Source of the DNA: Mesorhizobium qingshengii
Lineage (GTDB): Bacteria; Pseudomonadota; Alphaproteobacteria; Rhizobiales; Rhizobiaceae
DNA: 64,000 nt
Direction: 5' to 3'
Assembly: GCF_027563465.1 (NCBI RefSeq)
Contig: NZ_JAPFQA010000007.1
Span: 287,836-351,835, forward strand
Part shown: piece after piece, positions 40,397-50,000 of the stretch
Position numbering within the stretch: position 1 is the first letter of the stretch
Layout: every line of letters starts with the position of its first letter
Notes under the pieces: generated by a model
What the model was told of the DNA's origin: nothing
Databases searched by the model: none
Seen by the model: only the letters and a program-made list of their open reading frames with translations
Made by a program: the position numbers and the translations under genes

Positions 40397-42613
40397 TCAG
40401 TTCGGCTTCTTGCCGCGCGGGCGCTTGGGCGCGGCGGCCGTCGGGCCCGTATCCGTCACATGCGGCGCGTCCTCTGGAACACCCTCACGCGCGGCGTGCT
40501 CCTTGTCGAACTTGATCACCGGCTCCATCTTGGCCAGCACGTCGTCGGCCAGCCAGCACAGGCTCATATGGCCGTTGCCGAGATGCTTGACCGGCGGCAC
40601 CTTGGTTTCGCACAGATTGTCCGGCACCAGCTTCTTGTAGCCGCAGCGTGTCTGGAACGGGCAGCCGGATGGCGGGTTCATCGCCGAGGGAATGTCGCCC
40701 TCCAGCACGATGTGCCGCTTCACCACGCTGGTGTCGGCGATCGGGATCGCCGAAAGCAGTGCCTCGGTATAGGGGTGATAGGGCGGCGCGAAGATCTGGT
40801 CGGTCGTGCCCTGCTCGACGATATAGCCGAGATACATGACAACGACGCGGTCGGCGATGTAGCGCACGACGGACAGATCGTGGCTGATGAACAGCATCGT
40901 CGTCTTGTTCTTGCGCTGGATGTCCATCAGCAATTCGGTCACGGCGGCCTGCACCGACACGTCGAGCGCCGAGACCGGCTCGTCGGCCACCACCACCTTG
41001 GCGTCGCCGGCAAAGGCGCGCGCCACGCCGATGCGCTGCTTCTGGCCGCCCGAAAGCTGGCGCGGCTTGCGGGTCTCGAAGGCCCGCGGCAGCTTCACCA
41101 GGTCGAGCAGTTCCAGCATCCGCTTGCGGCGGTCGGCAACCGTCTTGCCGACCTTGAATTTCTCCAGCGTGCGGATGATCTGCGAGCCGACCGAATGGCT
41201 GGGGTTGAGCGTGTCGAACGGGTTCTGGAACACCATCTGGATCGACGACACGGTGTCGACGCTGCGGCTCTCGATGCCGGTCGACTGGATTTCCTTGTTG
41301 CCCAGCGTGACAGTGCCCGAGCTTGCCGTCTCCAGTCCCAGCAGCACCTTGGCCAGCGTCGACTTTCCGCAACCGGATTCGCCGACGATGGCGACGGTCT
41401 CGGATTCGCGCGCCATGAACGAGATCGTCTCGTTGGCCTTGACGACACGCCCCTCGCTCGAGCCGAACACCTCGTTACCGCCGACCTTGTAGTACTTCCG
41501 GAGGTCCTCGATCTTCAGCACCGGCGCGCCGGGCACGACGCGCTCATTGACCTTCTTGGCGCCGGGCGGCAGCGCTTCCCAGTCGATCTCGTTGAAGCGC
41601 ACGCAGCGCGAGAAATGGCCCTCATGGCCCGCGACCTCGATCATCGGAATTTCGGCGGCGTTGCAGACGCCCTCGACGAAATGGTGGCAGCGCGGGCCGA
41701 AATTGCAGCCCTTCGGCCGTTCGTGCGGCAGCGGCAATTGCCCGGGGATGGAGATCAGCGGCCGCGAATTCTTGTCGGCGCCGGGCAGCGGGATCGAGCG
41801 GAACAGCCCTTGCGTGTAGGGATGGCGCATCCGGTCGAACACGTCCTTGATCTTGCCGGTTTCCACCGCCTCGCCCGAATACATCACCGTGATGCGGTCG
41901 CAGGTCTCCAGGATGAGACCCAGATTGTGCGACACGAAGATCATCGAGGTGCCGAACTTTTCGCCCAGCCCCTTGACCAGATCGACGATGCCCGCCTCCA
42001 CCGTCACGTCGAGAGCCGTCGTCGGTTCGTCGAGCAGCAACAGCGCCGGCTTCGAGAGCAGCGCCATGGCGATGACGATGCGCTGCTGCTGACCGCCCGA
42101 AAGCTGATGCGGATAGGAACGCATCATGCGCTCGGGGTCGGGAAGCTTGACCGAGCGCACCATTTCGAGCGCCCGTTTGTAGGCCTCTTCCTTCGACACC
42201 TTGTCGTGGATCAGCGGCACTTCCATCAGTTGCTGGCCGACCTTCATCGCCGGATTGAGGCTCGCCATCGGTTCCTGGTAGATCATCGCGATCTTGTTGC
42301 CGCGGATGGCGCGCAGCTCCTCGTCGGAGAGCTCGCCCATGTCCTTGCCCTGGAACTTGATCTTGCCGCCGACGATCTTGCCGATGTTGGAGAGGTCGCG
42401 CATGATGCCGAGCGACACGGTTGACTTGCCGCAGCCGGATTCGCCGACGATGCCCATCGCCTCGCCCGGCATGACGGTGCAGGAAAAATCCATGACCGCC
42501 GGTATCTCGCCCTTGCGGGTGAAGAAGGAGATCGACAGGTTCTCGATCTCGATGATCGGCCCATTGGTCGGCCCAGGGGTCGGCTTGGCGGGATTTCGAA
42601 CTGCCTCATTCAT
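40397..42613 (-). CDS. ABC transporter ATP-binding protein with two fused ATPase domains (DppD-DppF type)
   Basis: The ATG at 42611-42613 gives 738 residues. Two complete ATPase units are fused: N-terminal Walker A GESGCGKST with signature LSGGQQQRIVIAMAL and Walker B LLLLDEPTTALD, and C-terminal Walker A GESGCGKST with LSGGQKQRIGVARAF and VVADEPVSALD. Each is followed by the oligopeptide/dipeptide-specific C-terminal motif with Cys residues (CNFGPRCHHF.. and CPFQTRCGYK..), likely a [4Fe-4S] site as in DppD/F. A Pro/Lys-rich tail ends it. It powers the permeases upstream. In E. coli the two units are separate genes. Confidence 0.92.
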   Translation of the reverse strand: MNEAVRNPAKPTPGPTNGPIIEIENLSISFFTRKGEIPAVMDFSCTVMPGEAMGIVGESGCGKSTVSLGIMRDLSNIGKIVGGKIKFQGKDMGELSDEELRAIRGNKIAMIYQEPMASLNPAMKVGQQLMEVPLIHDKVSKEEAYKRALEMVRSVKLPDPERMMRSYPHQLSGGQQQRIVIAMALLSKPALLLLDEPTTALDVTVEAGIVDLVKGLGEKFGTSMIFVSHNLGLILETCDRITVMYSGEAVETGKIKDVFDRMRHPYTQGLFRSIPLPGADKNSRPLISIPGQLPLPHERPKGCNFGPRCHHFVEGVCNAAEIPMIEVAGHEGHFSRCVRFNEIDWEALPPGAKKVNERVVPGAPVLKIEDLRKYYKVGGNEVFGSSEGRVVKANETISFMARESETVAIVGESGCGKSTLAKVLLGLETASSGTVTLGNKEIQSTGIESRSVDTVSSIQMVFQNPFDTLNPSHSVGSQIIRTLEKFKVGKTVADRRKRMLELLDLVKLPRAFETRKPRQLSGGQKQRIGVARAFAGDAKVVVADEPVSALDVSVQAAVTELLMDIQRKNKTTMLFISHDLSVVRYIADRVVVMYLGYIVEQGTTDQIFAPPYHPYTEALLSAIPIADTSVVKRHIVLEGDIPSAMNPPSGCPFQTRCGYKKLVPDNLCETKVPPVKHLGNGHMSLCWLADDVLAKMEPVIKFDKEHAAREGVPEDAPHVTDTGPTAAAPKRPRGKKPN

Positions 42614-42676
42614 GGGTCGCTCCAATCCTTGGTTCTCAGGCCGGGCTCTTCTCACTTGGGGTCGAAGGCCCGTCCA

Positions 42677-43834
42677 TCAGTCTTTCATCGATTGTTCACG
42701 CAATGAGTCCGCGAGCAGGTTGAGGCCCAGCACGAACGACATCAGCGCGATCGTCGGCGGCAGCGCCGGGTGGATGAAGGAGCGCAGCAGACGGCTGGCG
42801 TCCTTGATCGCGGTGCCCCAGTCCGGACTTTCCGGCGCCAGGCCGAGGCCGAAATAGCCGAGTGTGCCGAGCAGGATGGTGGTGTAGCCGATGCGCAGGC
42901 AGGCATCGACGATCAGCGGCCCGCGCGCATTGGGCAGGATCTCCCACAGCATGATGTACCAGGGCGATTCACCGCGCGTCTGCGCCGCCGCCACGTAGTC
43001 GCGCGTCTTGATGTCCATGGTCAGGCCGCGCACGATGCGGAACACGCCGGGGCTGGAGGCGAACACCACCGCCACGAATATGTTGAGCTGGTTGGGATCG
43101 ATGTGGACGATGTGCAGCGGATCCTTGTCGAACACGAGGCCGAGATATATCCAGCCGCCGATCACCAGGGTCAGGCCGAGCAGGATGTAGATCCGGTCAG
43201 GCCGGTTCTTGTAGCGCGTCCAGAACAGCACGCTGAAGAAGATGATCGGGAACAGGAAGAAGACGCCAGCCAGCGCATAAGGGATCGGCGTGTCCATGAT
43301 GCCCGGGGTCACCAGCAGGTAGAACAAAAGGATGACCGGGAAGGCGAGCACGAGGTTGGCCAGGAACGACAGCACGGTATCGATCTTGCCGCCATAGTAG
43401 CCGGCAGGCAGGCCGAGCGTGATGCCCACCATCAGCGCGAAACCGGTCGCGGCGGGGGCGATGATCAGCACGATCTGGCTGCCATAGACCATGCGCGAAA
43501 ACACGTCGCGCGCCAGCTTGTCACCGCCGAAGAGATAGACCAGCCCCGACTGCGGCTCGATCCCGCCCGGCAACACGTCCTTCATGATCGGCACCTGGGC
43601 GAGCGGATCGAAGGGCGAGATGGTTGACGCGAAGATGGCCGTGAACAGCCAGAACAGGCAGATGCCGACGCCGACGATGCCGACGCCGCTGTCGAACAGC
43701 TGCCCGTAGAGCGCCAGCTTCTTCTTGTAGGCGAAGCTTGCCCCCATGACGATGACGAGCGCGATCCAGACCGGCCAGAAGCGCGACAGCACTCCCAGTA
43801 CGACATTGACGGCGCTGATATATTCGACCTGCAT
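42677..43834 (-). CDS. ABC transporter permease, DppC/OppC type
   Basis: This 385-residue permease has N-terminal hydrophobic segments and the BPD_transp_1 domain, including the EAA loop AAAQTRGESPWYIMLWEILPNARGP (about residues 270-295) and the C-terminal helical segment. Between helices it carries extra sequence relative to DppC of E. coli (300 residues), including a cytoplasmic RYKNRPDRIY stretch and an extra helix pair (IYILLGLTLVIGGWIYLGLVF). It is 12 bp after the DppB-like gene, so they are cotranscribed and pair in the inner membrane. The next gene is the fused ATPase. Confidence 0.9.
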   Translation of the reverse strand: MQVEYISAVNVVLGVLSRFWPVWIALVIVMGASFAYKKKLALYGQLFDSGVGIVGVGICLFWLFTAIFASTISPFDPLAQVPIMKDVLPGGIEPQSGLVYLFGGDKLARDVFSRMVYGSQIVLIIAPAATGFALMVGITLGLPAGYYGGKIDTVLSFLANLVLAFPVILLFYLLVTPGIMDTPIPYALAGVFFLFPIIFFSVLFWTRYKNRPDRIYILLGLTLVIGGWIYLGLVFDKDPLHIVHIDPNQLNIFVAVVFASSPGVFRIVRGLTMDIKTRDYVAAAQTRGESPWYIMLWEILPNARGPLIVDACLRIGYTTILLGTLGYFGLGLAPESPDWGTAIKDASRLLRSFIHPALPPTIALMSFVLGLNLLADSLREQSMKD

Positions 43835-43846
43835 CCGCCCGTTCTC

Positions 43847-44881
43847 CTACTGGACTCTGATACGCGGATTGAGAAACGCGTAGCCGACATCGGAAATGAG
43901 CTGCGTGATCAGGACGATGAACACCGAGACCAGCGAGCAGCCGAGCAGCAGATCGATATCGTTGTTGCCGGCCGCCTCGACCAGCGTGTAGCCGAAGCCC
44001 TGGTAGCGGAACATCACCTCGACGATGACGACGCCGGTGAGCAGCCACGGAAACTGCAGCATGATGACGGTGAAGGGCGCGATCAACGCATTGCGCAACG
44101 CATGTTTCACCACCACGCTGCCAAAGGAAAGACCCTTCAATCGGGCCGTGCGGATATATTGCTGCGTCATCACTTCGACCATCGAAGCGCGCGTCATGCG
44201 GGCGATATAGCCGATGCCGTAGATCGCCAGCGTCATGACGGGCAGCGTGAAATTATAGAAGGTGATGCCCTGGCTGGCCGAAGCGGCCGAACCGTTCAGC
44301 CAGCCGAGCCATGAGGCGAAGATGACGGTGAAGATGACGCCCGACACATATTCAGGTGTCGCCGTCGAGGCGATCGAGGCCACCGAAAGCACACGGTCGG
44401 TTCGCGAGCCCTCGCGCATGCCGGCCAGGATGCCGATCAGGAGCGAGATCGGCACCATTACCGCCAGCACCCAGAACATCAGGATGCCGGTGGCGCCAAG
44501 AGCGGGGAACAGCTTCGAGGCGACCGTCGCCTTGAACTTGGTCGAGCAGCCGAAATCGCCTTCGATAACGCCGGAGAAGGTCGGCACCACCGGATCGTTG
44601 CAGAAGGTGAAACGCTGCGCCGGCTTGCCTGTCGTCGGATCGGTCACCGGCTGCTTGGGCAGGACGCCCAGCCACTGCCCGTAGCGGACAAAGAAGTTCT
44701 GCCGGTAGCCGTGGTTGGCCAGCCATCCTTCGAGTTGCTCGGCCGACGTATGCATTTCCGTCTGGCTGATCGCCAGCTTCTTCAGATTGGGCTCGAGATT
44801 GATCAGGAAGAAGACGATCATCGTCAGGCACAGCATCGTCAATGCCATGGTGCCGAGACGCCTGATAACGAAAGAAAGCAT
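43847..44881 (-). CDS. ABC transporter permease, DppB/OppB type
   Basis: This 344-residue permease starts MLSFVIRRLGTMALTMLCLTMIVFFLINL, the standard DppB N-terminal helix. The BPD_transp_1 domain has the EAA loop IRTARLKGLSFGSVVVKHALRNALIAP (about residues 238-265). A larger periplasmic loop (about residues 38-115) with two Cys residues separates helices 1 and 2. It is the first permease after the binding protein, from which it is separated by 227 bp containing a hairpin, and is followed closely by the DppC-like gene. Confidence 0.9.
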   Translation of the reverse strand: MLSFVIRRLGTMALTMLCLTMIVFFLINLEPNLKKLAISQTEMHTSAEQLEGWLANHGYRQNFFVRYGQWLGVLPKQPVTDPTTGKPAQRFTFCNDPVVPTFSGVIEGDFGCSTKFKATVASKLFPALGATGILMFWVLAVMVPISLLIGILAGMREGSRTDRVLSVASIASTATPEYVSGVIFTVIFASWLGWLNGSAASASQGITFYNFTLPVMTLAIYGIGYIARMTRASMVEVMTQQYIRTARLKGLSFGSVVVKHALRNALIAPFTVIMLQFPWLLTGVVIVEVMFRYQGFGYTLVEAAGNNDIDLLLGCSLVSVFIVLITQLISDVGYAFLNPRIRVQ

Positions 44882-45069
44882 GGCGGCCCCCTGCCGATGG
44901 GGTTGGGGTTTGAGCCGGCTCCAAAGCCCTGCCTGCCGTTACCGGCGGGGCGGCTGTCAAACAGGCCCTCGGATGCGATCAGCTCTTGATTTATTGCACG
45001 GCCTTGTCCGGGGAGTCCGCAATTTTTTGCAGTGCACACTCACGGCTTCAGATCGCTGCTAAAGAGTGA

Positions 45070-45096
45070 GGGGAAAGGGGCAACGCCCCCTTCCCC
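45070..45096. terminator. Hairpin after the binding-protein gene
   Basis: GGGGAAAGGGG (45070-45080) pairs with CCCCTTCCCC (45087-45096) with a one-base bulge. It follows the stop of the ABC binding-protein gene on the minus strand and precedes the permease gene by about 190 bp. Such hairpins in binding-protein operons usually cap the abundant first message and lower expression of the permeases. Confidence 0.5.
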
Positions 45097-45108
45097 CTTC
45101 GATCCGGA

Positions 45109-46761
45109 TCAGGCCTGGTCGAGCCAGACCTTGCCGTAGTCATGCTCGTAGGTCGGGTGCATCTTGTAGTTCTGCACCGCCTTGACCGAGTGGCTGAAGA
45201 GCTTGCGCCAGTACGGCTGGATGATGATGCCGGAATCCTGCAGCACCTGCTCGATATCCTTCATCATCTCCTTGCGCTTGGCAGCGTCGGCGACCGAAAG
45301 CGCGGCGTTGAGCTTGGCATCCCAGTCGGGATTCGACCAGGCCGCCTCGTTCCAGGCTTCGCCGGTCCGGTAGGCGATGGCCAGAACCTGGACGCCGAGC
45401 GGGCGCATGTTCCAGTTGGTCATCGACAGCGGATACTTCGTCCAGTCGTTCCAGAACGTGGAACCCGGGAGCACGGTGCGCTTTACCTTGATGCCGGCGT
45501 CGCGCAGCTGGGCGGCGATCGCGTCGCCGGTGTTCTTGTGCCAGTCCTCGTCCACGGTGATCAGCTCGTGCTCGAAATCGGCCTGGCCGGCTTCCGCCAT
45601 CAGGGCCTTCGCCTTGGCCGGGTCACGCTTGATCTTCGGCAGTTCGAAATATTCCGGATGGATCGCGCAGACATGGTGGTTCTCGGCGACGGTGCCGGCA
45701 TTGCCGTAACCAAGCTGGAGGACGACATTGTTGTCGACACCGAGCTGCAACGCGTTGCGCACCTTCTGGTCGTCATAGGGCTTGTTCTTGACGTTGGTGC
45801 GGCACACGATGGTCGCCGCGGTCACCACTTCCGACTTCACCAGGTTCATGCCGTCGAGGATCGACACATAATCGGCCGAGGTTTCGAAGTTGGTGTGCAC
45901 TTCGCCGGCTTCGAAGGCGCTGACCATGGCCGCCGGATCGGTGCCGTAGTCGATGAACTCGATGCCGTCGAGGAACACCTCGCCATCCCACCACTTGTCG
46001 TCGGCGCGGCGCTTGTAGACCACCTTCTGGCCGACATCGTAGGAGACGAGCTCGAACGGCCCGGTTCCGATCGGGCAGGATTTGAAGTCGCCACCCTTCT
46101 CGTCGAAGCTCTTGTGGACGATGAGGCCGGGATAGTCGCACATGTTCGGGATGAGCGCGATGTCAGGCTTGGTGAGCTTCAGCACGACCGTGTGATCGTC
46201 CTTCTTGGTCACTGCGCTTTCGTCGAGCTTGTCGTCCTTGACCAGCGAGCCGAGACGGCCGGGCATGGAATTGCCTTCGGCTTTCTTGTCGCCCCAGCGC
46301 TTCAGGTTGAAGATGACGTCGTCGGCGGTGAATGCATCGCCGTTCGACCACGTCACGCCCTTGCGCACATGCAGCGTGTATTCGGTGGCGTCGTCGTTCA
46401 CGTCCCAGCTTTCCAGCAGATAGGGGCGGAACGTGTATTCGGTGGTGTACTTGACCAGCGGCTCGAGCGCCTGGCGCTCGGCATTGGCGATTTCCGACCA
46501 GTCGGACTTGCGCGGGTCCTTCGGATCCTTGATCCACTGCGCGACCTTGAGCGTGCCGCCCTTCTTGCCTTTTACCTCCTCGGCCTTGGCCGGCGTCGGG
46601 TCGGCGAGGCCGAGCAGGCCGTACGCCATTGCCGTCGATGCACCGAAGACGCTGGCCATGGCCAGGAATTCGCGGCGATCGACCTTGCCTGCCTTGGCTT
46701 CTTCGGCCATGGCCAGGATGTGATCCGGAACGCGATCGCCATTACTCTTGTAGATCGTCAT
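45109..46761 (-). CDS. ABC transporter substrate-binding protein family 5 (dipeptide/oligopeptide type), Tat-exported
   Basis: This 550-residue protein carries an N-terminal twin-Arg signal, KVDRREFLAMASVFG (RRxFL, about residues 27-40), then a hydrophobic stretch and an AKA cleavage region, so it is exported folded. The mature protein is SBP_bac_5: GGTLKVAQW, TYTLHVRKGVTWSNGDAFTADDV (seen as EYTLHVRKG) and the C-terminal WNMRPLGVQVLAIAYR. These proteins bind peptides or other organic solutes. The following permeases and fused ATPase complete the importer. A possible ligand is a methylated amine or betaine given the neighbouring MttB/FAD genes, but they are not in the same operon. No gene is seen in the 266 bp upstream. 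Confidence 0.91.
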   Translation of the reverse strand: MTIYKSNGDRVPDHILAMAEEAKAGKVDRREFLAMASVFGASTAMAYGLLGLADPTPAKAEEVKGKKGGTLKVAQWIKDPKDPRKSDWSEIANAERQALEPLVKYTTEYTFRPYLLESWDVNDDATEYTLHVRKGVTWSNGDAFTADDVIFNLKRWGDKKAEGNSMPGRLGSLVKDDKLDESAVTKKDDHTVVLKLTKPDIALIPNMCDYPGLIVHKSFDEKGGDFKSCPIGTGPFELVSYDVGQKVVYKRRADDKWWDGEVFLDGIEFIDYGTDPAAMVSAFEAGEVHTNFETSADYVSILDGMNLVKSEVVTAATIVCRTNVKNKPYDDQKVRNALQLGVDNNVVLQLGYGNAGTVAENHHVCAIHPEYFELPKIKRDPAKAKALMAEAGQADFEHELITVDEDWHKNTGDAIAAQLRDAGIKVKRTVLPGSTFWNDWTKYPLSMTNWNMRPLGVQVLAIAYRTGEAWNEAAWSNPDWDAKLNAALSVADAAKRKEMMKDIEQVLQDSGIIIQPYWRKLFSHSVKAVQNYKMHPTYEHDYGKVWLDQA

Positions 46762-47027
46762 GACTTAACTCCCATTGTTGGCTTTCCGCCTTTTAACATT
46801 CCGCATCCAGGCCCCGATGTCAAAGACGACATGGATTGGGAACATGTCCAGGAATGTGCAACTTTTGGAAGGGGGGCGGTTCGCGTGATAACGACAGTCT
46901 TGACGCAAAATTGCTACTGCCCGACGGATTCCGCTGGAATCTCGATAGTTGATTAAACTGAGGCATTTACCCAGGCCCGGACAGCACCAGTCTCAAGCCG
47001 CGATAAGGCCAAAACCCGGCCGAAACA

Positions 47028-50000
47028 TCAATATTCCTTCTCGTAGAAGATGCCGCCCTTGGCTTCGCCGGCGTCGTTGGCCTCGCCGCGCAGCTTGACG
47101 CCGCGCCCGACATTGAGGTCGATGGTCGCCTTGCCCGAACCCGGCTTGTCGCCTTTCTGGATCGTCACGTAGGTGCGGTCGTTCAGATACTTGCCGGCCG
47201 AAACGGCGGTGCCGCCCTTGTCGTCGGTGGTAACGTCGAGATCGTCGACGCCGATGGCGCTGCGCAGGTTTTCGAGCAGCGACGTCGAGCCGCCGACGCC
47301 GGCCAACTGCCCGGCCGCTTCGGCGAGCTGGGCGATCTGCAGCGGCGACAGGTTCGACATCGAGCGACCGAAGATCAATTGCGCCAGCACCTCGTCCTCC
47401 GGCAATGCCGGCACCGAGGAGAAAGTGAATTTCGGATTGGTCGCCTCACCCGAAACGACAATGGTGACGGTGGCGCTGGTCGTCGTGGTTGTCGCCGTCA
47501 GGTTGAGATAAGGCACCAGCGAGCCGGAAAAGCCGACCGTGCCTTCAGTGAAGGTCAGCCGCTTGCCGAGGATCGAAAGCCGGCCGCGCTGCAGGGTGAA
47601 GGTGCCGACCGCTTGCGGCGACGAGGCCGGGCCGGTCAGCCTGAGCGAGCCGCCGAGCTCGGCATCGACGCCCCTGCCCTGAATGAAGATCTGGTTCGGC
47701 GCGTTGACCGTGACATCAAGGGCGAGACCGCTGCCGCCGCCACCGCCGCTGGTCGTCGCCGGGCGCAACGCCTTGTCCTGCGCCCGCACGGCACCCGGCG
47801 CGTTCTTGTGCTTGACGTCAAGCGCCGCCAGCGAGCCCGGCAGCTTGTCTGGAACCGTGATCACGGTTTTGGCGAGATTGATGGTTCCGGCAATCAGCGG
47901 CGCCGACGTCAGCGGTCCCTTGATCGTCAGGTCCCCACCGAGATTGGCTGTCACCACCCGGCCGTCCGTATAGCGGCCGTCGACCAGCTTGATCGACAGG
48001 TCGGCCGGGAAACCCTGCGCCGGATTGATGCCGACCGTGCCGCTGGCCGACAGGCTGCCGCGCGTCGACAGCGTTCCGGTCAGCCGGTTGATCCTGGCGA
48101 CGCCGCCGCCGATCGACACGTCGGCGGCGATGTTGTTGACGGCAAGCCCCGAGCGCGCATCGATCAGGCGCGCGCCGGACGTGCTGACGCTGCCGCCGAT
48201 GACAGGCGATGTCGCTGGACCGCGCACCTGCACGTTGACATTGGCCGTCCCGCTCAGCGACAGGCCCTGTGCCGCGAGCTTCTGGCTCAGGATGCCGAAC
48301 GGCACGCCGCCATTGAAGTCGAGCACCAGCGCCGGCGTGCCCGACGTCGTCACCGTGCCGCCGCCCTTGAGGCCAAGGCCGGCGCCGTCGCCTATATTGG
48401 CATTGAAGGTCAGCTTGTTGGCGGCAAAGGTACCGGAAGAGGAAACGCTCAGCGCGGCGAGGCCCGCGGCGCGGGTCTGCGACGTCTGCACGCCGGCCGC
48501 GTCGATATTGAAGGCAACGGAGGGGCTTGCCGGTGGGCCCGTCACCTTTACCGTGCCCGAAATCGAACCGGCGGCATAGAGCCCCGGCGAGAAACTGTTG
48601 GCGAGCGACATCGGCACGCGCGCCAGCGTCGCGTTGATGTCGAGCGCCTGACCGACCTTGCCGGTCACCGTCGCCGTACCGCCCCCGAGGTTGAGCACCA
48701 GCCTGTCCAGGGTCGTCGTGCCATTGACGATGCTGATCGTCGAGGCCTGGGCGATGGCCGCCTTGATGCCCTGGACGGTGGCCTGGCCAGATGCAAGCTC
48801 GATGGTGGTGGTGCCGTTGACAACCTTCACCCGGCCCGTGGCCCTGGCCGGAATGCCCTTGACGGTGGCGCCGCCGGAAAAGCCGGTCCAGTCGCCGTCC
48901 CGCTTCAGATCGACGTCGATGCCGCTGATCACGGTGCCGCCCGAGATGACGGTGTCGGCGCGGATCTTTCCGGAGATCACCGGTGCCGCCAGATAGTTGG
49001 CGATCAGCGCATCGACCGAGACGGCTTTCGCCTGGAGGTCGCCGCGCGTGATCGAGGCCGCCGCCGCCTTGATCGCGACTTGGGGTGCTGTGCCATTCTT
49101 CGAGAAGGCGATCGTGCCGCGCACGTCGCCTTCGGCCTTTTCCAGCGCCAGTGCCGCAAGCGGTCCGATATCGGGCAGATCGAGCGAGACGGTGCCGACG
49201 GGCACGAACTTCTCATCCAGCGCCAGATCGCCGGAAATCCTGTTCTTGCCGAGCGACAGCAGCAGGCCGTTGATGGCGCTCTTGCCGTCCGCCGTCGCCA
49301 GCACCGCGCTGCCCTGCAGCGCCTGGCCGGCAACATTGCCGGTCAGCTGCACGTTCGCCGCCGGGTTGGCCGCATCGGCCTTGCCGGTGGCGGTGAGCTT
49401 CAGCCCGGTGATTTCGCGCTCCGCCACCAGCAGCCGATCGCTGTTGACCGTCAGCGACAAATCCGGTGCGATGGCCGGCCCCTGGGCGTTCAGCGCAAAG
49501 GCAATGGCGCCCTTGGCGTCTTTGGACAGCAACGAGATATCGGCAAGAGAGCCGGTGATATCAGCGGCCAGCTTGTTGTCGGCAAGGCTCGCCTGCCCCT
49601 GTGCGGTCAGTGCGCCCGAGACCAGCTTCAGCCCATCGACATTGATGCCGCCGTTCGGGTCGCGCTTCAGCGTGGCGCTGATCTGCGCGCGTTCGCCAAG
49701 CATACCCCGCGCCGCCGCCGGCAAGGCCGATGACGGGGCATCCGCGCTCAGCTGGAGGTCGATGGCGCCGTCGCTGAGGGATACCTGGCCGGCGACCTGG
49801 CTGTTGAGCGCATCGCTCTTGAGCGAACCGCTGTCGATGGCGACGGCGTCCGATGTCAGCCGGGCGTTGAGCGCTGCCGTGACCTTGCCGGCGATCAGCG
49901 GCGCGATGGCGGCGTTGTCGAGACCAACCTTGTCCACAGACACCGTGCCGGAAACCGGTCCGGCGCGGCTCTTGAGATCGAACGCGTCCGAATGCAATGC

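Noticed and set aside
47379..49733. A 784-residue plus-strand frame opposite tamB
   Set aside because: Arg/Gln/Asp-rich antisense shadow of the repetitive tamB gene.
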